DNA of 64,000 nt, taken from assembly GCF_027925525.1 (NCBI RefSeq), contig NZ_BSDJ01000014.1, forward strand, positions 95,613 to 159,612, in the 5' to 3' direction. Shown piece after piece: positions 36,571-45,751 of this stretch (positions are counted from its first letter, which is position 1; every line of letters starts with the position of its first letter). Below the pieces are notes generated by a model. It made no database searches. It saw nothing but the letters and a program-made list of their open reading frames with translations, and was not told the DNA's origin. Both the position numbers and the translations under genes were made by a program. This DNA is from Paenibacillus tyrphae (lineage in GTDB: Bacteria; Bacillota; Bacilli; Paenibacillales; NBRC-103111).

Positions 36571-36604
36571 AATAACTCCTGAACCCTAGAGCTCAGGAGT
36601 TATT
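36571..36604 (+). terminator. Terminator downstream of the GH20 gene
   Basis: AATAACTCCTGA / TCAGGAGTTATT stem of 12 bp with 10-base loop, followed by TTTCGTTT. The symmetric A/T flanks mean it could also stop transcripts from the opposite strand. Confidence 0.8.
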
Positions 36605-36609
36605 TTCGT

Positions 36610-36995
36610 TTATTCGCCTACACCAACGTCTACGTAAGCTGTTACAGGCTTCTTTTTTGCTATCTCTAGAGCTTGAAGCAGTTCGTCAACATGGGAAGAG
36701 ACTTCCTTTTTCTCAAGCTATAATTTGCCTTTTCACAGTAAATAAATAAAGAGCTGCTTAGAATTGATGCTTGGATCGCAGACAGCGTAACCGGGAGGGT
36801 ACGAGGGGGTGCTCCTCCAAATATTCCACTAAAGCGGATAGTACATCTATATTCCCCGTTTCGAGTTCTAGTAAAAGCATATTTGCTTTTGCAATGGCCT
36901 TAAACTTATCGACCTCCTTTTCCCGTCATCGTCCAGAAACTTGAACCATCCGAGATTGGTGTTGCGTCGCATCGAATTTGCGAAAAAATCTCATC
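36610..36995 (-). pseudogene. Decayed second copy of the TPR peptide-receptor gene
   Basis: Reading the minus strand, stretches in different frames match the intact receptor next door. NLGWFKFLDDDGK corresponds to DLGWFECLDDMGK, EVDKFK..AKANMLLLELETGN corresponds to EVEKFRTWGKANMYNLELKTGN, and VDELLQALEIA corresponds to IDELLYALYLA. Frame changes occur after DDDGK and in the middle. The N-terminal half is absent. No peptide gene follows this copy. It indicates that the receptor family was duplicated here and that one copy decayed. Confidence 0.75.
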
Positions 36996-37006
36996 TTTTT
37001 GAAAAA

Positions 37007-37040
37007 ACAAAAGAGCCCCTGACCACAGGCCGGGACTCTT
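37007..37040 (-). terminator. Terminator of the receptor-peptide operon
   Basis: AAGAGTCCC / GGGGCTCTT-type stem read on the minus strand, followed by TTGTTTTTT. It lies 10 bp after the stop of the small peptide gene, so receptor and peptide form one transcription unit. Confidence 0.8.
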
Positions 37041-37049
37041 ATTATTTTA

Positions 37050-37169
37050 TTAGCCGCCCCATCCATTATGATCGAGCAGCTTTATCGAAGGCTCCTGCGG
37101 TTGCTGCGGTACAATGATTCCACTTAACAAGATCAACCCCATCACTACAGATAATAACGCTTTCTTCAT
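37050..37169 (-). CDS. Secreted Phr-like signalling peptide precursor (39 residues)
   Basis: A 39-codon gene. The peptide starts MKKALLSVVMGLILLSG, a basic then hydrophobic export signal, followed by a PQQPQEP spacer and the polar tail IKLLDHNGWGG. Its ATG overlaps the TGA of the receptor gene in an ATGA arrangement, and GGAG lies eight or nine bases upstream. A terminator follows after 10 bp. Receptor gene plus overlapping small exported peptide is the layout of rap-phr and related RRNPP cassettes, where the C-terminal 5-10 residues are the re-imported signal. HNGWGG or a nearby segment would be the candidate signal. The function is inferred from architecture. Confidence 0.78.
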   Translation of the reverse strand: MKKALLSVVMGLILLSGIIVPQQPQEPSIKLLDHNGWGG

Positions 37170-38191
37170 AAATCAAACACTCCTTCTACAATATTTTTGT
37201 ACCCCAGTTTCTGCTGTTCTGTCGCGTATTCGCTATGCTTTCTAAATAACGAAACGCATTTTTCGAAGCCTGCATAATAGTTCATCCTATGCGCCAAATA
37301 AAGAGCATATAACAACTCGTCAATACCGCCGACGATACGTTTCTTTTTAAAATCATACTTAGCTTTTTCGTACCAAAAATGAAATAATTGAGTTCCGTTA
37401 ATATAGGTTACTTCGGAATTTACAGGAGGAAGCCAAATTGAAAATTTGTTGATAATGTCATCGGCATCAAAACGGAACTGATTTGCCGATTCAACAACCG
37501 ATAAAAGACTTGGTAAAATCTCTTCGCGGTTTTGGTCTAAAAATTCAGACAATTCAGGGAGCACTTTATTGTTACCAGTTTTTAATTCGAGATTGTACAT
37601 ATTCGCCTTGCCCCAAGTTCGAAACTTCTCAACCTCCTTTTTCCCCATGTCATCAAGGCACTCGAACCATCCAAGGTCTGAATACTCAGCCACGCATTTT
37701 TTCGCTTCTTCATATCGCCCTTGCATGGTGAGAACAAACCCTTTGATCCTCAGTCCATGACCATAATATACCACTAAATGCCGCTCAGTATGTAGGTTTT
37801 TAACAAAATTTTCTTTTTTTAATCGATCATAAACAAAAATAGCACATGCATACAATTCGTCCCCATAACGTTCAACCCTTTTCCAGTCGCCAAGTGAATA
37901 ACAAACATTCGCCAGCAGCAACAAAGCATCGAGTCGCGTGTCTTCCGGCAGAAGGCTATAGAACGGCTCAAAGCGTTCTAATGCATCCTTATTTTCTTCC
38001 GAGCTAATTCCGACGAGGCATTGAAACAACCGGAATTGACACAGGAGAAACGTTTGATCGTTATTATCCGTCCGCTCAATGATAGTACGATACAAAGGCG
38101 CTGCTTCTGTTTTCTTTTCCTCTTTGAAAAGTTGCTCTGCTACAGCATAGAATTGATCTTTCATCCCTGCCTCAAACCCTAGATTTGTCAT
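37166..38191 (-). CDS. TPR-type peptide receptor, RRNPP/Rap-like without DNA-binding domain
   Basis: An all-helical protein of about 341 residues with degenerate tetratricopeptide repeats, for example KTEAAPLYRTIIERTD, RLDALLLLANVCYSLGDWKRVERYGDELY, GLRIKGFVLTMQGRYEEAKKCV and GIDELLYALYLAHRMNYYAGFEKCVSLFRKHSE. No N-terminal helix-turn-helix is present and none is found in frame upstream, so it may act through protein contacts like Rap, or have lost the domain. ATG 38191 is used; TTG 38200 and ATG 38164 (GAGG upstream) are alternatives. It is translationally coupled to the small exported peptide gene. A strong promoter lies upstream. The region is AT-rich compared with the flanks. Confidence 0.7.
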   Translation of the reverse strand: MTNLGFEAGMKDQFYAVAEQLFKEEKKTEAAPLYRTIIERTDNNDQTFLLCQFRLFQCLVGISSEENKDALERFEPFYSLLPEDTRLDALLLLANVCYSLGDWKRVERYGDELYACAIFVYDRLKKENFVKNLHTERHLVVYYGHGLRIKGFVLTMQGRYEEAKKCVAEYSDLGWFECLDDMGKKEVEKFRTWGKANMYNLELKTGNNKVLPELSEFLDQNREEILPSLLSVVESANQFRFDADDIINKFSIWLPPVNSEVTYINGTQLFHFWYEKAKYDFKKKRIVGGIDELLYALYLAHRMNYYAGFEKCVSLFRKHSEYATEQQKLGYKNIVEGVFDL

Positions 38192-38224
38192 TTGACCCAA
38201 ACGCTCCCTTCAAGATATACCATA

Positions 38225-38253
38225 ATATTACATCTAGGAGTTTTCGATGGCAA
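38225..38253 (-). promoter_or_regulatory. Promoter of the receptor-peptide operon
   Basis: On the minus strand TTGCCA (38253-38248), a 17-bp spacer, then TAATAT (38230-38225), about 35 bp before the receptor start. Near-consensus sigma-A promoter. Confidence 0.7.
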
Positions 38254-38392
38254 TATAGAACATTTGGAGGGGAATAACCGAATTTCAGCAAGTAACAGTA
38301 GAAAACGAGAGTAAAACAACGAAATATGACATTTATCAACAAATAAGTACATATTTTTACACAACTTTTTGAACACAACCTAGTAAAATCGC

Positions 38393-38421
38393 TTGTTTTA
38401 GTACTACTAAATGCTCATAAA
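38393..38421 (+). promoter_or_regulatory. Candidate promoter with operator palindrome in the spacer
   Basis: TTGTTT (38393-38398), 17-bp spacer, CATAAA (38416-38421). The spacer contains a perfect palindrome TTAGTA-C-TACTAA (38398-38410), a position where a bound repressor would block RNA polymerase. It would drive the secreted protein gene at 38527. Confidence 0.5.
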
Positions 38422-38526
38422 AAAGTAGTTTTGTCCCATATGATTATATTGCCATTCATGGTATTTTTTAGGTGGACAATATGTCGGCCGGCTCTTTGTT
38501 CCAAAAAAATCAAAGGAGAAGAATCC

Positions 38527-39633
38527 ATGAAAATAAAAAAAGTCGTGTATGCATCCGTAGCTTCGACGGTACTTACTTTTTCCATTCTGGGGAGTGCGAT
38601 TGCCCAAACGCAACAAGAACCAATCACAATTTCAAAACAAGAAGTGGAGAAAAGTTTCGAGGTTGCAAGGCATGAATTGACATCAGTGGGAGTAACGGAG
38701 GAAACGATTGCGAAACTTGGTGATAAAGTTGATTTTGTTTCAAAGATTGTGAAAATCAACAATTTCAACAAGGAACAAGCGGCCAACTTTATCCAAGGCA
38801 TTGTTAATCCTAAAATTGACGAGATGATTTCTGGTAAAGCACTTCCCGAAGGTGGGTTTGAAGTAAATGGACAAAAGGAACCTGGATTTGGGACGGAAAA
38901 GAAATTTAAACGCCTGCAACAAAAAAATGATGTGACCCCTTCTACATCCTCAAGGTATGGATACGAGATGGACACGGGAGGACACTACATTTACACTGCG
39001 ACCAAAGGGTACCATAAGGGATACATGCATGTTCAATTCCCTCAAGTTTATCTGGCAAACACGTTAACTACAAGAGCAATGGAGTTTTTTGGTTTTTACC
39101 ATGAAACAGGTGGAGGCGGGGATGCCGGTTTATTCACTAGGGATGGGCGGTATTGGAAATTAGGAATGAATATTTATCCTGCTCCTCCAGGCACGACTGG
39201 TTGGTGGGAAGGAGGTAACATCATCGATAAAAATGAGCACGCCGAAGTTCTTTTAGTATCGTGGGAAGAAAACGATACACTCTTTACAAGTGCATTTAAT
39301 CGGTATACAGGTAATCCATTGAGTGCTATATCTTTCTACGCACCCGGACATGGTTTTGATAAGTATAATCCTACTACCGCTGTAAATAACGAGCATTCTT
39401 TAACCTTCTTCGAAAATCAAGGCGATATTACTGATGGCTCATACAGCCAATACGGTAAGCACTATAATGTCTTGCTTGCCGATTCAAATGGTTATACCGT
39501 GAACTGGGACTATTCAAAAACAAGCTCGGAACGTAGATCCGGTACGCCTGATGAGCAACGAACGGTTAAAGGTGTTTATGGTACACCATTTAGCAACGAG
39601 GTCAATATTTATTTCGATTTGCCAAGACGTTAA
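38527..39633 (+). CDS. Secreted protein of unknown function
   Basis: A 368-residue exported protein. Signal peptide: MKIKKVVYASVASTVLTFS to a cleavage site near AIAQT. A helical N-terminal part (residues about 35-115) is followed by a Gly/aromatic-rich C-terminal part with YHKGYMHVQFPQ, GFYHETGGGGDAG, GTTGWWEGGN and a terminal FSNEVNIYFDLP, which looks like a beta-sandwich. I do not recognise a named family with certainty; a resemblance to YrpD-type Bacillus secreted proteins is possible. ATG 38527 has AGGAGAAG upstream. It is divergent from the receptor-peptide operon and has its own terminator. Confidence 0.75.
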   Translation: MKIKKVVYASVASTVLTFSILGSAIAQTQQEPITISKQEVEKSFEVARHELTSVGVTEETIAKLGDKVDFVSKIVKINNFNKEQAANFIQGIVNPKIDEMISGKALPEGGFEVNGQKEPGFGTEKKFKRLQQKNDVTPSTSSRYGYEMDTGGHYIYTATKGYHKGYMHVQFPQVYLANTLTTRAMEFFGFYHETGGGGDAGLFTRDGRYWKLGMNIYPAPPGTTGWWEGGNIIDKNEHAEVLLVSWEENDTLFTSAFNRYTGNPLSAISFYAPGHGFDKYNPTTAVNNEHSLTFFENQGDITDGSYSQYGKHYNVLLADSNGYTVNWDYSKTSSERRSGTPDEQRTVKGVYGTPFSNEVNIYFDLPRR

Positions 39634-39648
39634 TTTTAATTGAAGGAA

Positions 39649-39677
39649 AAGGCTCTCGAAGTTTGAGGGCCTTTTTT
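39649..39677 (+). terminator. Terminator of the secreted-protein gene
   Basis: AAGGCTCTC / GAGGGCCTT hairpin followed by T7. Confidence 0.85.
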
Positions 39678-39759
39678 TATAGCCATCGCAACTTTCTTGA
39701 ATTATTTTCGTCAATTGTAAATAGAACGTTTAATTTACATTAAAAGGAGGGGTCATTTT

Positions 39760-40386
39760 ATGATTGGGCGCAAGTGTCTTTTATCAGCACTTTGCATAAT
39801 GATGTTTTTCTGCGGATACAGCAGTGTACATGCGGAAGAAATTAAATTTCAAGATGTTAGCAAGGATCATTGGGCCATAGATACCATACAATGGGCTGTT
39901 AAGGAAAAAATAGTGGATGGGTACCCTGATAATACTTTTAAGCCGGAACAAGTTGTTGGACAAAAGGAATTTATAACACTTTTGATCAGGACATTTAAAC
40001 CTTCGGATTTTAGTCCAGATGATCCTAATAATACGGGGGATTGGTCTTACCCCTATATGACCTTTGCCTTTAGTTACGGATGGTATGTCATTGTTCCTTT
40101 TCATCAGCCCAAAGGTTCTGATATTGGCCTAGCCCGGGGTCAAGCAGCCAAAATTATTGCAGATGCTACAGGCAAAAACTATAACCAACAGGATTCAATT
40201 CGTTATCTTTTGGACAACGGCATTGTAGAAGGGAAAATTGACAACTCTTTTGAAGGATTCAAGGAAGGTGATCCACTTACAAGAGCCGAAGCGTTAACCA
40301 TGATTAAACGCGTACACTCTAAGCTAGACAAATTGCAAAAATCACCAAAGGAAACCGTTAAATACGAGCCAAAATCCGAAAAATAA
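39760..40386 (+). CDS. Small secreted SLH-domain protein
   Basis: A 208-residue exported protein with a signal peptide (cleavage near VHAEE) and SLH motifs. The first is complete, FQDVSKDHWAIDTIQWAVKEKIVDGYPDNTFKPEQVVGQKEF, which may anchor the protein to secondary wall polymer. A degenerate middle copy (about 95-135) and a last one (YLLDNGIVEGKIDNSFEGFKEGDPLTRAEALTMI) follow. There is no enzymatic domain; the protein is little more than three SLH modules plus a charged tail. ATG 39760 has AAAGGAGGGG upstream. It is in the AT-rich island and is followed by a terminator. Confidence 0.85.
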   Translation: MIGRKCLLSALCIMMFFCGYSSVHAEEIKFQDVSKDHWAIDTIQWAVKEKIVDGYPDNTFKPEQVVGQKEFITLLIRTFKPSDFSPDDPNNTGDWSYPYMTFAFSYGWYVIVPFHQPKGSDIGLARGQAAKIIADATGKNYNQQDSIRYLLDNGIVEGKIDNSFEGFKEGDPLTRAEALTMIKRVHSKLDKLQKSPKETVKYEPKSEK

Positions 40387-40396
40387 TAATCTCCCC

Positions 40397-40431
40397 GAAA
40401 AGGTCGCAATGTGTTTACATGCGACCTTTTC
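40397..40431 (+). terminator. Terminator of the SLH gene
   Basis: GAAAAGGTCGCA / TGCGACCTTTTC stem of 12 bp directly after the stop codon. Confidence 0.85.
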
Positions 40432-40577
40432 AGTATCTAGGCTACTATATTTGGTAAGCCAGCGGGGAGGGCTATTCTGCCGGCTGCCCCGATAGCCTTT
40501 CGAAATTTATTCGCCAACCAGTGAATATAATCAGCGATGTGAAACGAGTGACCAGAATTCCGCTCTCGCCCCCCAAC

Positions 40578-40640
40578 AAAAAAAGCGCCTCCGGCCTTGC
40601 GGAATGGGCAGTTCATGCTCATTCCGGGGCCGGAGGCGCT
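40578..40640 (-). terminator. Strong terminator at the end of the inositol transport operon
   Basis: AGCGCCTCCGGCC / GGCCGGAGGCGCT stem of 13 bp, extended by an inner GGAATG/CATTCC pairing, with a run of T on the minus strand. Confidence 0.88.
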
Positions 40641-40653
40641 CTTCCGTATGCAA

Positions 40654-41517
40654 TTACGCTTGATTCCCGCTGCCGAACAGACGGATTTTAGCTTTGACCG
40701 CTTCTTTAATCGCTTCGCGGGCAGGCACCAAATAATTTCGCGGATCGTAAGCTTCGGGATGGTCGTTCAAGAAGCTTCGAATCGCAGCCGTGAAGGCCAT
40801 TTGATTGTCCGTGTTCACATTGATTTTGGCTGTTCCGAGCGAGATCGCCCTGCGGATCTCGTCCTCAGGAAGGCCGCTTCCTCCATGCAGAACCAGAGGC
40901 AGCCCGGTCAACTGCTGAATTTCCGCCATGCGGTCAAACCCAAGCTGAGGCTGGCCGCGATACGGGCCGTGCACGGAGCCCAGCGCCGGCGCCAGGCAGT
41001 CGATGCCGGTCTCCCGGACCAACCGCAAGCATTCTTCGGGCACGGCATACATCGCTTCCGCCTCGTCGACCACGAGATCGTCCTCCCGGCCCGTAATCCG
41101 GCCAAGCTCGGCTTCCACGCTGACGCCAAGCGCATGTGCGGCCTGCGTCACGCTGCGGGTTACTTCGATGTTGTGCTCCAGCGAATGATGCGACGCATCG
41201 ATCATGACGGAAGTAAACCCGGCGTGAATCGCCCGAATGCATACCTCATAGGTGGAGCCGTGATCCAAGTGCAGCGCGACCGGCACCGTAATGCCGTATT
41301 CCGCGACGAGCGCTTTGACCATTCCCGCGATGAACGGCAGTCCGCCCATATAAGGGATATACGCTTCGCTCACGCCGAGAATGACCGGCGACCGCTCCTC
41401 TTGCGCCGCCTGCAGAATCGCCTGCGTGAACTCCAGGTTGTTTAAATTAAATTGTCCGACCGCATACCGCCCGTCGAGCGCCCGTTCCAGCATGTGTTTC
41501 ATGGAAACAATCGTCAT
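40654..41517 (-). CDS. iolJ: Class II aldolase, IolJ-like (2-deoxy-5-keto-gluconate-6-phosphate aldolase)
   Basis: A 287-residue class II fructose-bisphosphate-aldolase family enzyme. Zn-binding histidines appear in ALHLDHGS, in SVHGPY and in [21 protein letters not shown] is the conserved Glu region; [10 protein letters not shown] closes the barrel. In the inositol pathway this family cleaves 2-deoxy-5-keto-D-gluconate-6-phosphate to DHAP and malonate semialdehyde. The assignment over Fba or GatY rests on its place at the end of the inositol operon, 21 bp after the LacI gene. Confidence 0.85.
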   Translation of the reverse strand: MTIVSMKHMLERALDGRYAVGQFNLNNLEFTQAILQAAQEERSPVILGVSEAYIPYMGGLPFIAGMVKALVAEYGITVPVALHLDHGSTYEVCIRAIHAGFTSVMIDASHHSLEHNIEVTRSVTQAAHALGVSVEAELGRITGREDDLVVDEAEAMYAVPEECLRLVRETGIDCLAPALGSVHGPYRGQPQLGFDRMAEIQQLTGLPLVLHGGSGLPEDEIRRAISLGTAKINVNTDNQMAFTAAIRSFLNDHPEAYDPRNYLVPAREAIKEAVKAKIRLFGSGNQA

Positions 41518-41538
41518 TTCTAGCGGCTCCTTTGTTCC

Positions 41539-42558
41539 TCACTTATTCCGGTATTCGCCAGGCCGGGACACGGAAGAACGGATAACCAACTCGGGCAGCA
41601 TCACGATGCGCTGCTTGGTGGAATTTTTATCGTTGATGATGCGGATGATCAGATCGACGACCGTTTGCCCCATTTCTTGAATGGGCTGCGCAACCGTCGT
41701 TAACGGAGGATCGACAATCGTCGCCAGCAGCGTGTTGTCGAATCCGACGATAGATAAATCGCCGGGAACAGACAAGCCTCGTTCGCGTACGGCTTGAATC
41801 ACGCCGGTGGCCAGCAGATCGTTACAGGCGAAGATGGCCGTCGGCGGCTGAGGGGAGTCCAGCATTTCCCCGGCAACCTGCTTCGCGTCCGTTACTTTAA
41901 AATCGCTGATCCGCACCAGCTCCGGATTATAGGCAATGCCCGCTTCTTCCAGCGCGAGCCGGTACCCCCGTATCCGCTCCTTACTGCTCATCACCAACGT
42001 GTCCTCCGCGATGACGGCAATTTGCCGGTGTCCCTGCTCAATGAGATGCGTGGCCGCCATATGCCCGCCGATGAAATCGTCCACCAGCACGGTATCGATC
42101 GCCAAGGAAGGCATATCGCGGGCAATCAGCGCAACCGGAAAGTTTTGTTTTTTCAAGTCCTTCAATATCGCATCGTTGCGTACGCCGGTGGCAATGATAA
42201 TGCCGTCCACGCTTTTTTGCTTCAGCAACGAAATATTTCGTTCTTCTCTCAAAAGATTGTTGTCCGTGCTGCAAATCATGACGCTGAAGCCGAGCTCGTG
42301 CGCACGATCCTCCACACTTCTCGCGATTTCCGCAAAGAACGGGTTGGCCAAATCGGGCAACAACAAGCCGAGCGTAAAGGTTTGCTTTCCCGTCAGAGCC
42401 GAAGCTACGACGCTTGGCTGGTAATTCAACTCCTGCATGATCCGATTGACCTTGGCCCGCGTTTCTTCGCTGATGCGCCCCGTTTGATTGATCACTTTCG
42501 AGACGGTGGCAATGGATACGCCTGCCTGCTTGGCAACGTCATAAATTGTAGCCTTCAT
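41539..42558 (-). CDS. LacI-family regulator of the inositol locus
   Basis: A 339-residue LacI/GalR regulator with N-terminal ATIYDVAKQAGVSIATVSKVINQTGRIS and a sugar-binding sensor domain (GLLLPDLANPFFAEIA, DGIIIATG, IVGFDNTLLA). It lies inside the inositol transport operon, in place of the DeoR-type IolR of B. subtilis. ATG 42558 is preferred over the upstream TTG. AAGCGCTT-centred palindromes before the iol operons and the chemoreceptor are candidate operators for it, since this core is typical for LacI-family proteins. The ligand may be inositol or an inosose, by context. Confidence 0.85.
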   Translation of the reverse strand: MKATIYDVAKQAGVSIATVSKVINQTGRISEETRAKVNRIMQELNYQPSVVASALTGKQTFTLGLLLPDLANPFFAEIARSVEDRAHELGFSVMICSTDNNLLREERNISLLKQKSVDGIIIATGVRNDAILKDLKKQNFPVALIARDMPSLAIDTVLVDDFIGGHMAATHLIEQGHRQIAVIAEDTLVMSSKERIRGYRLALEEAGIAYNPELVRISDFKVTDAKQVAGEMLDSPQPPTAIFACNDLLATGVIQAVRERGLSVPGDLSIVGFDNTLLATIVDPPLTTVAQPIQEMGQTVVDLIIRIINDKNSTKQRIVMLPELVIRSSVSRPGEYRNK

Positions 42559-42595
42559 AGCTTCCACTTCTTTCAACGAAATGACATATTAACAA

Positions 42596-43630
42596 TTATA
42601 CACTAATATGCCATTGCGTTAATACTTCCTCCACCTTGACCGGACGCTTTTCCTGCAAGGATAATTTTGCCGCATGCGCGATCAATTCGGCTTGATAGCC
42701 GTCGTTCGCGCTGACCGGTACCGGCGTATCGTGAACGATGGCGTCGATAAACGCCTTGACTTCCTTCACATATGCTTCGTTGTACCGTTCCAGGAAGAAG
42801 TAGAGCGGCTTATCCCGGTAGACGCCGTCCGCAGTGTAAAGCTCCGCGCTGCTCGGATAATCGTTCTGGATCGTCAGGCAGCCCTTCGAGCCAAACACCT
42901 CGACCCGTTGATCGTAGAAATGCGCCTGACGGCTGTTATCGATGACGCCCAGAGCGCCGTTCTTGAACTTGAGCGAAATGATGGCGGTATCGATATCGCC
43001 GCATTCGGCGAACACCGGATCGACGAGAACCGCTCCCTGTACGAACACCTCTTCCACATCACTGCCGACCATAAACCGGGCGATGTCAAAATCGTGAATG
43101 GTCATGTCGATGAACATGCCTCCGGACGCAGGGATATACTCCTTATGCGGCGGTGCCGGGTCGCGGGAAGTAATCTTCAGAATATGCGTGTCGCCGATCT
43201 TGCCCTCTCGAACCAGTTCTTGAATCCGGCTCATGTTATGGTCGAATCTGCGGTTGAAGCCCGTTTGGAACTTGACGCCCGATTGCTTGACCAGCTCAAG
43301 GGCCTGCACCGTCTTATCCAGGGCGAAGCTAATCGGCTTCTCGCAAAAAATGTGCTTCCCGGCCTTGGCCGCTTCTTCGATGATGGCAATGTGCGTGTCC
43401 GTCGGCGAGCAGATGAAGACGGCAGCGATTTCCGGGTCCTGCATAATGTCCTGATAGTCAGCGGTGACGTTGGCAATGCCGTTCTGTGCCGCCCAATCGC
43501 GGATGTTGTCGGCGAAAATATCGGAAATCGTCTTGATTTCCACCTGCGGGAGCCGCTTCAGGTTCTCCGCATGAAGCTTGCCGATGCGGCCGGCGCCGAT
43601 AATGCCTATTTTTATTCTCTCCATATCCAT
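42596..43630 (-). CDS. iolG: Inositol 2-dehydrogenase (Gfo/Idh/MocA family)
   Basis: A 344-residue NAD-dependent dehydrogenase. The Rossmann motif IGIIGAGRIGKLHAENL starts the protein, CEKPISFALDKT carries the conserved EKP, and GGMFIDMTIHDFDIARF holds the DxxxH catalytic motif. It oxidises myo-inositol to scyllo-inosose, the first step of the pathway. ATG 43630 is given; ATG 43624 has better spacing from AGAGAGG. It follows the binding-protein gene and precedes the LacI gene by 37 bp. Confidence 0.85.
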   Translation of the reverse strand: MDMERIKIGIIGAGRIGKLHAENLKRLPQVEIKTISDIFADNIRDWAAQNGIANVTADYQDIMQDPEIAAVFICSPTDTHIAIIEEAAKAGKHIFCEKPISFALDKTVQALELVKQSGVKFQTGFNRRFDHNMSRIQELVREGKIGDTHILKITSRDPAPPHKEYIPASGGMFIDMTIHDFDIARFMVGSDVEEVFVQGAVLVDPVFAECGDIDTAIISLKFKNGALGVIDNSRQAHFYDQRVEVFGSKGCLTIQNDYPSSAELYTADGVYRDKPLYFFLERYNEAYVKEVKAFIDAIVHDTPVPVSANDGYQAELIAHAAKLSLQEKRPVKVEEVLTQWHISV

Positions 43631-43655
43631 GTTCCTCTCTATAATGTAATGCCTC

Positions 43656-44654
<999 letters not shown>

Positions 44655-44705
44655 GAAAAGACCTCCCGATTTTTTATAAGCTTTTCTTATGTCAAGCTTT
44701 TGGCG

Positions 44706-45707
44706 TTACAACTGTACCCGGCTTCCGGTTTCAAAGGCTTTCTTGGCCGTTACGGCGATCTCCAGCGCCTTTTTCCCGTCCTCTGCCGTGACTGACGGTT
44801 TCTGGCCGTTCAGCAAGCAATCGACAAAATGCTGCATTTCAAGCACATAAGCGCTTTCGAACCGGGTCGGAAAGTCCGGCACGATGTCTTGGGAGCTGCC
44901 TTTAAACGTAAGTACGGAAATGTCGCGGTGCCGGAGCGAACCGATCAGCAGCGTTCCCTCGGTTCCGATCACTTCGCCGCGAATATCGTAGCCGTAGTAA
45001 GCATTCCGGCTGCATTCAATATCGGCGGCCGCTCCGGAGTCGAACGTGGCGTAAGCGATCCCTTGATCCACGTCGCCGAATTCCTCCATAAAGCCGTGAA
45101 CCAGCACGCTGCCGTGCGCTGCGACGGAAGTCACTTCGGCTTCCAACAAAAATCTCGCCAAATCGTAATCGTGGATGCCCAGGTCGAGAAAGATGCCTCC
45201 GCTGTTCTTGATAAACTCGGCCGGCGGCGAGCCGGGGTCGCGCGATACGCCCTTGTAATAGATCGGCTTGCCGATATCGCCGCGTGCGATTCTTTTCTTC
45301 GCCTCGGCATAGGCGGGGTCAAACCTTCTCATAAAACCGACCTGGCACACGACCTTCGTTTCTTCGATGACGCGGAGGACGTCCGACGCTTCCTGCAGAT
45401 CGACCGTCAAAGGCTTCTCGACGAAAATGTGCTTGCCGTTGCGCGCCGCCTGCGTAATCATGTCGGCATGCGTGCTCGTCGGAGACGCGATAACGACCGC
45501 ATCGATCGAGTCGTCCTCGAATACCTCGTTCAGGTTCCCCGTGTACCGGTCTACGCCGAGCTCTCCGGCCACCTTGGCCGCATGACCGGTTTGCGGATCG
45601 GCCACGCATACCAGCTTGGCTCCCTTCACCTTCGAAGCTACATTTTCCGCGTGCCAGTAGCCCAGTCTTCCAAGCCCCAATACCGCGCAGCGAATCGGTT
45701 TTTCCAT
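44706..45707 (-). CDS. Second Gfo/Idh/MocA dehydrogenase of the inositol operon
   Basis: A 333-residue paralogue of iolG: AVLGLGRLGYWHAENVASK (NAD-binding), VEKPLTVDLQEA and GGIFLDLGIHDYDLARF. It probably acts on another inositol isomer such as scyllo- or D-chiro-inositol, as IolX and IolW do in B. subtilis; the exact isomer cannot be read. ATG 45707 has AAGGAGAG upstream. It lies between the permease and the binding-protein genes. Confidence 0.85.
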   Translation of the reverse strand: MEKPIRCAVLGLGRLGYWHAENVASKVKGAKLVCVADPQTGHAAKVAGELGVDRYTGNLNEVFEDDSIDAVVIASPTSTHADMITQAARNGKHIFVEKPLTVDLQEASDVLRVIEETKVVCQVGFMRRFDPAYAEAKKRIARGDIGKPIYYKGVSRDPGSPPAEFIKNSGGIFLDLGIHDYDLARFLLEAEVTSVAAHGSVLVHGFMEEFGDVDQGIAYATFDSGAAADIECSRNAYYGYDIRGEVIGTEGTLLIGSLRHRDISVLTFKGSSQDIVPDFPTRFESAYVLEMQHFVDCLLNGQKPSVTAEDGKKALEIAVTAKKAFETGSRVQL

Positions 45708-45751
45708 TGTGTTCTCTCCTTGTATGGGTTTCGGTGATTTCAAGTTAATGT

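Larger units (their letters stand above)
38192..38526. other. Divergent intergenic region of the AT-rich island
   Basis: This 335-bp AT-rich gap between the receptor operon and the secreted-protein gene contains promoters in both directions. I found no further convincing small gene with a ribosome binding site in it. Confidence 0.5.

Noticed and set aside
38191..38378. Search for a missing helix-turn-helix in front of the TPR receptor
   Set aside because: In-frame translation upstream gives hydrophobic, Cys-rich sequence without HTH pattern, and a promoter lies there. I therefore do not call a truncated HTH gene.
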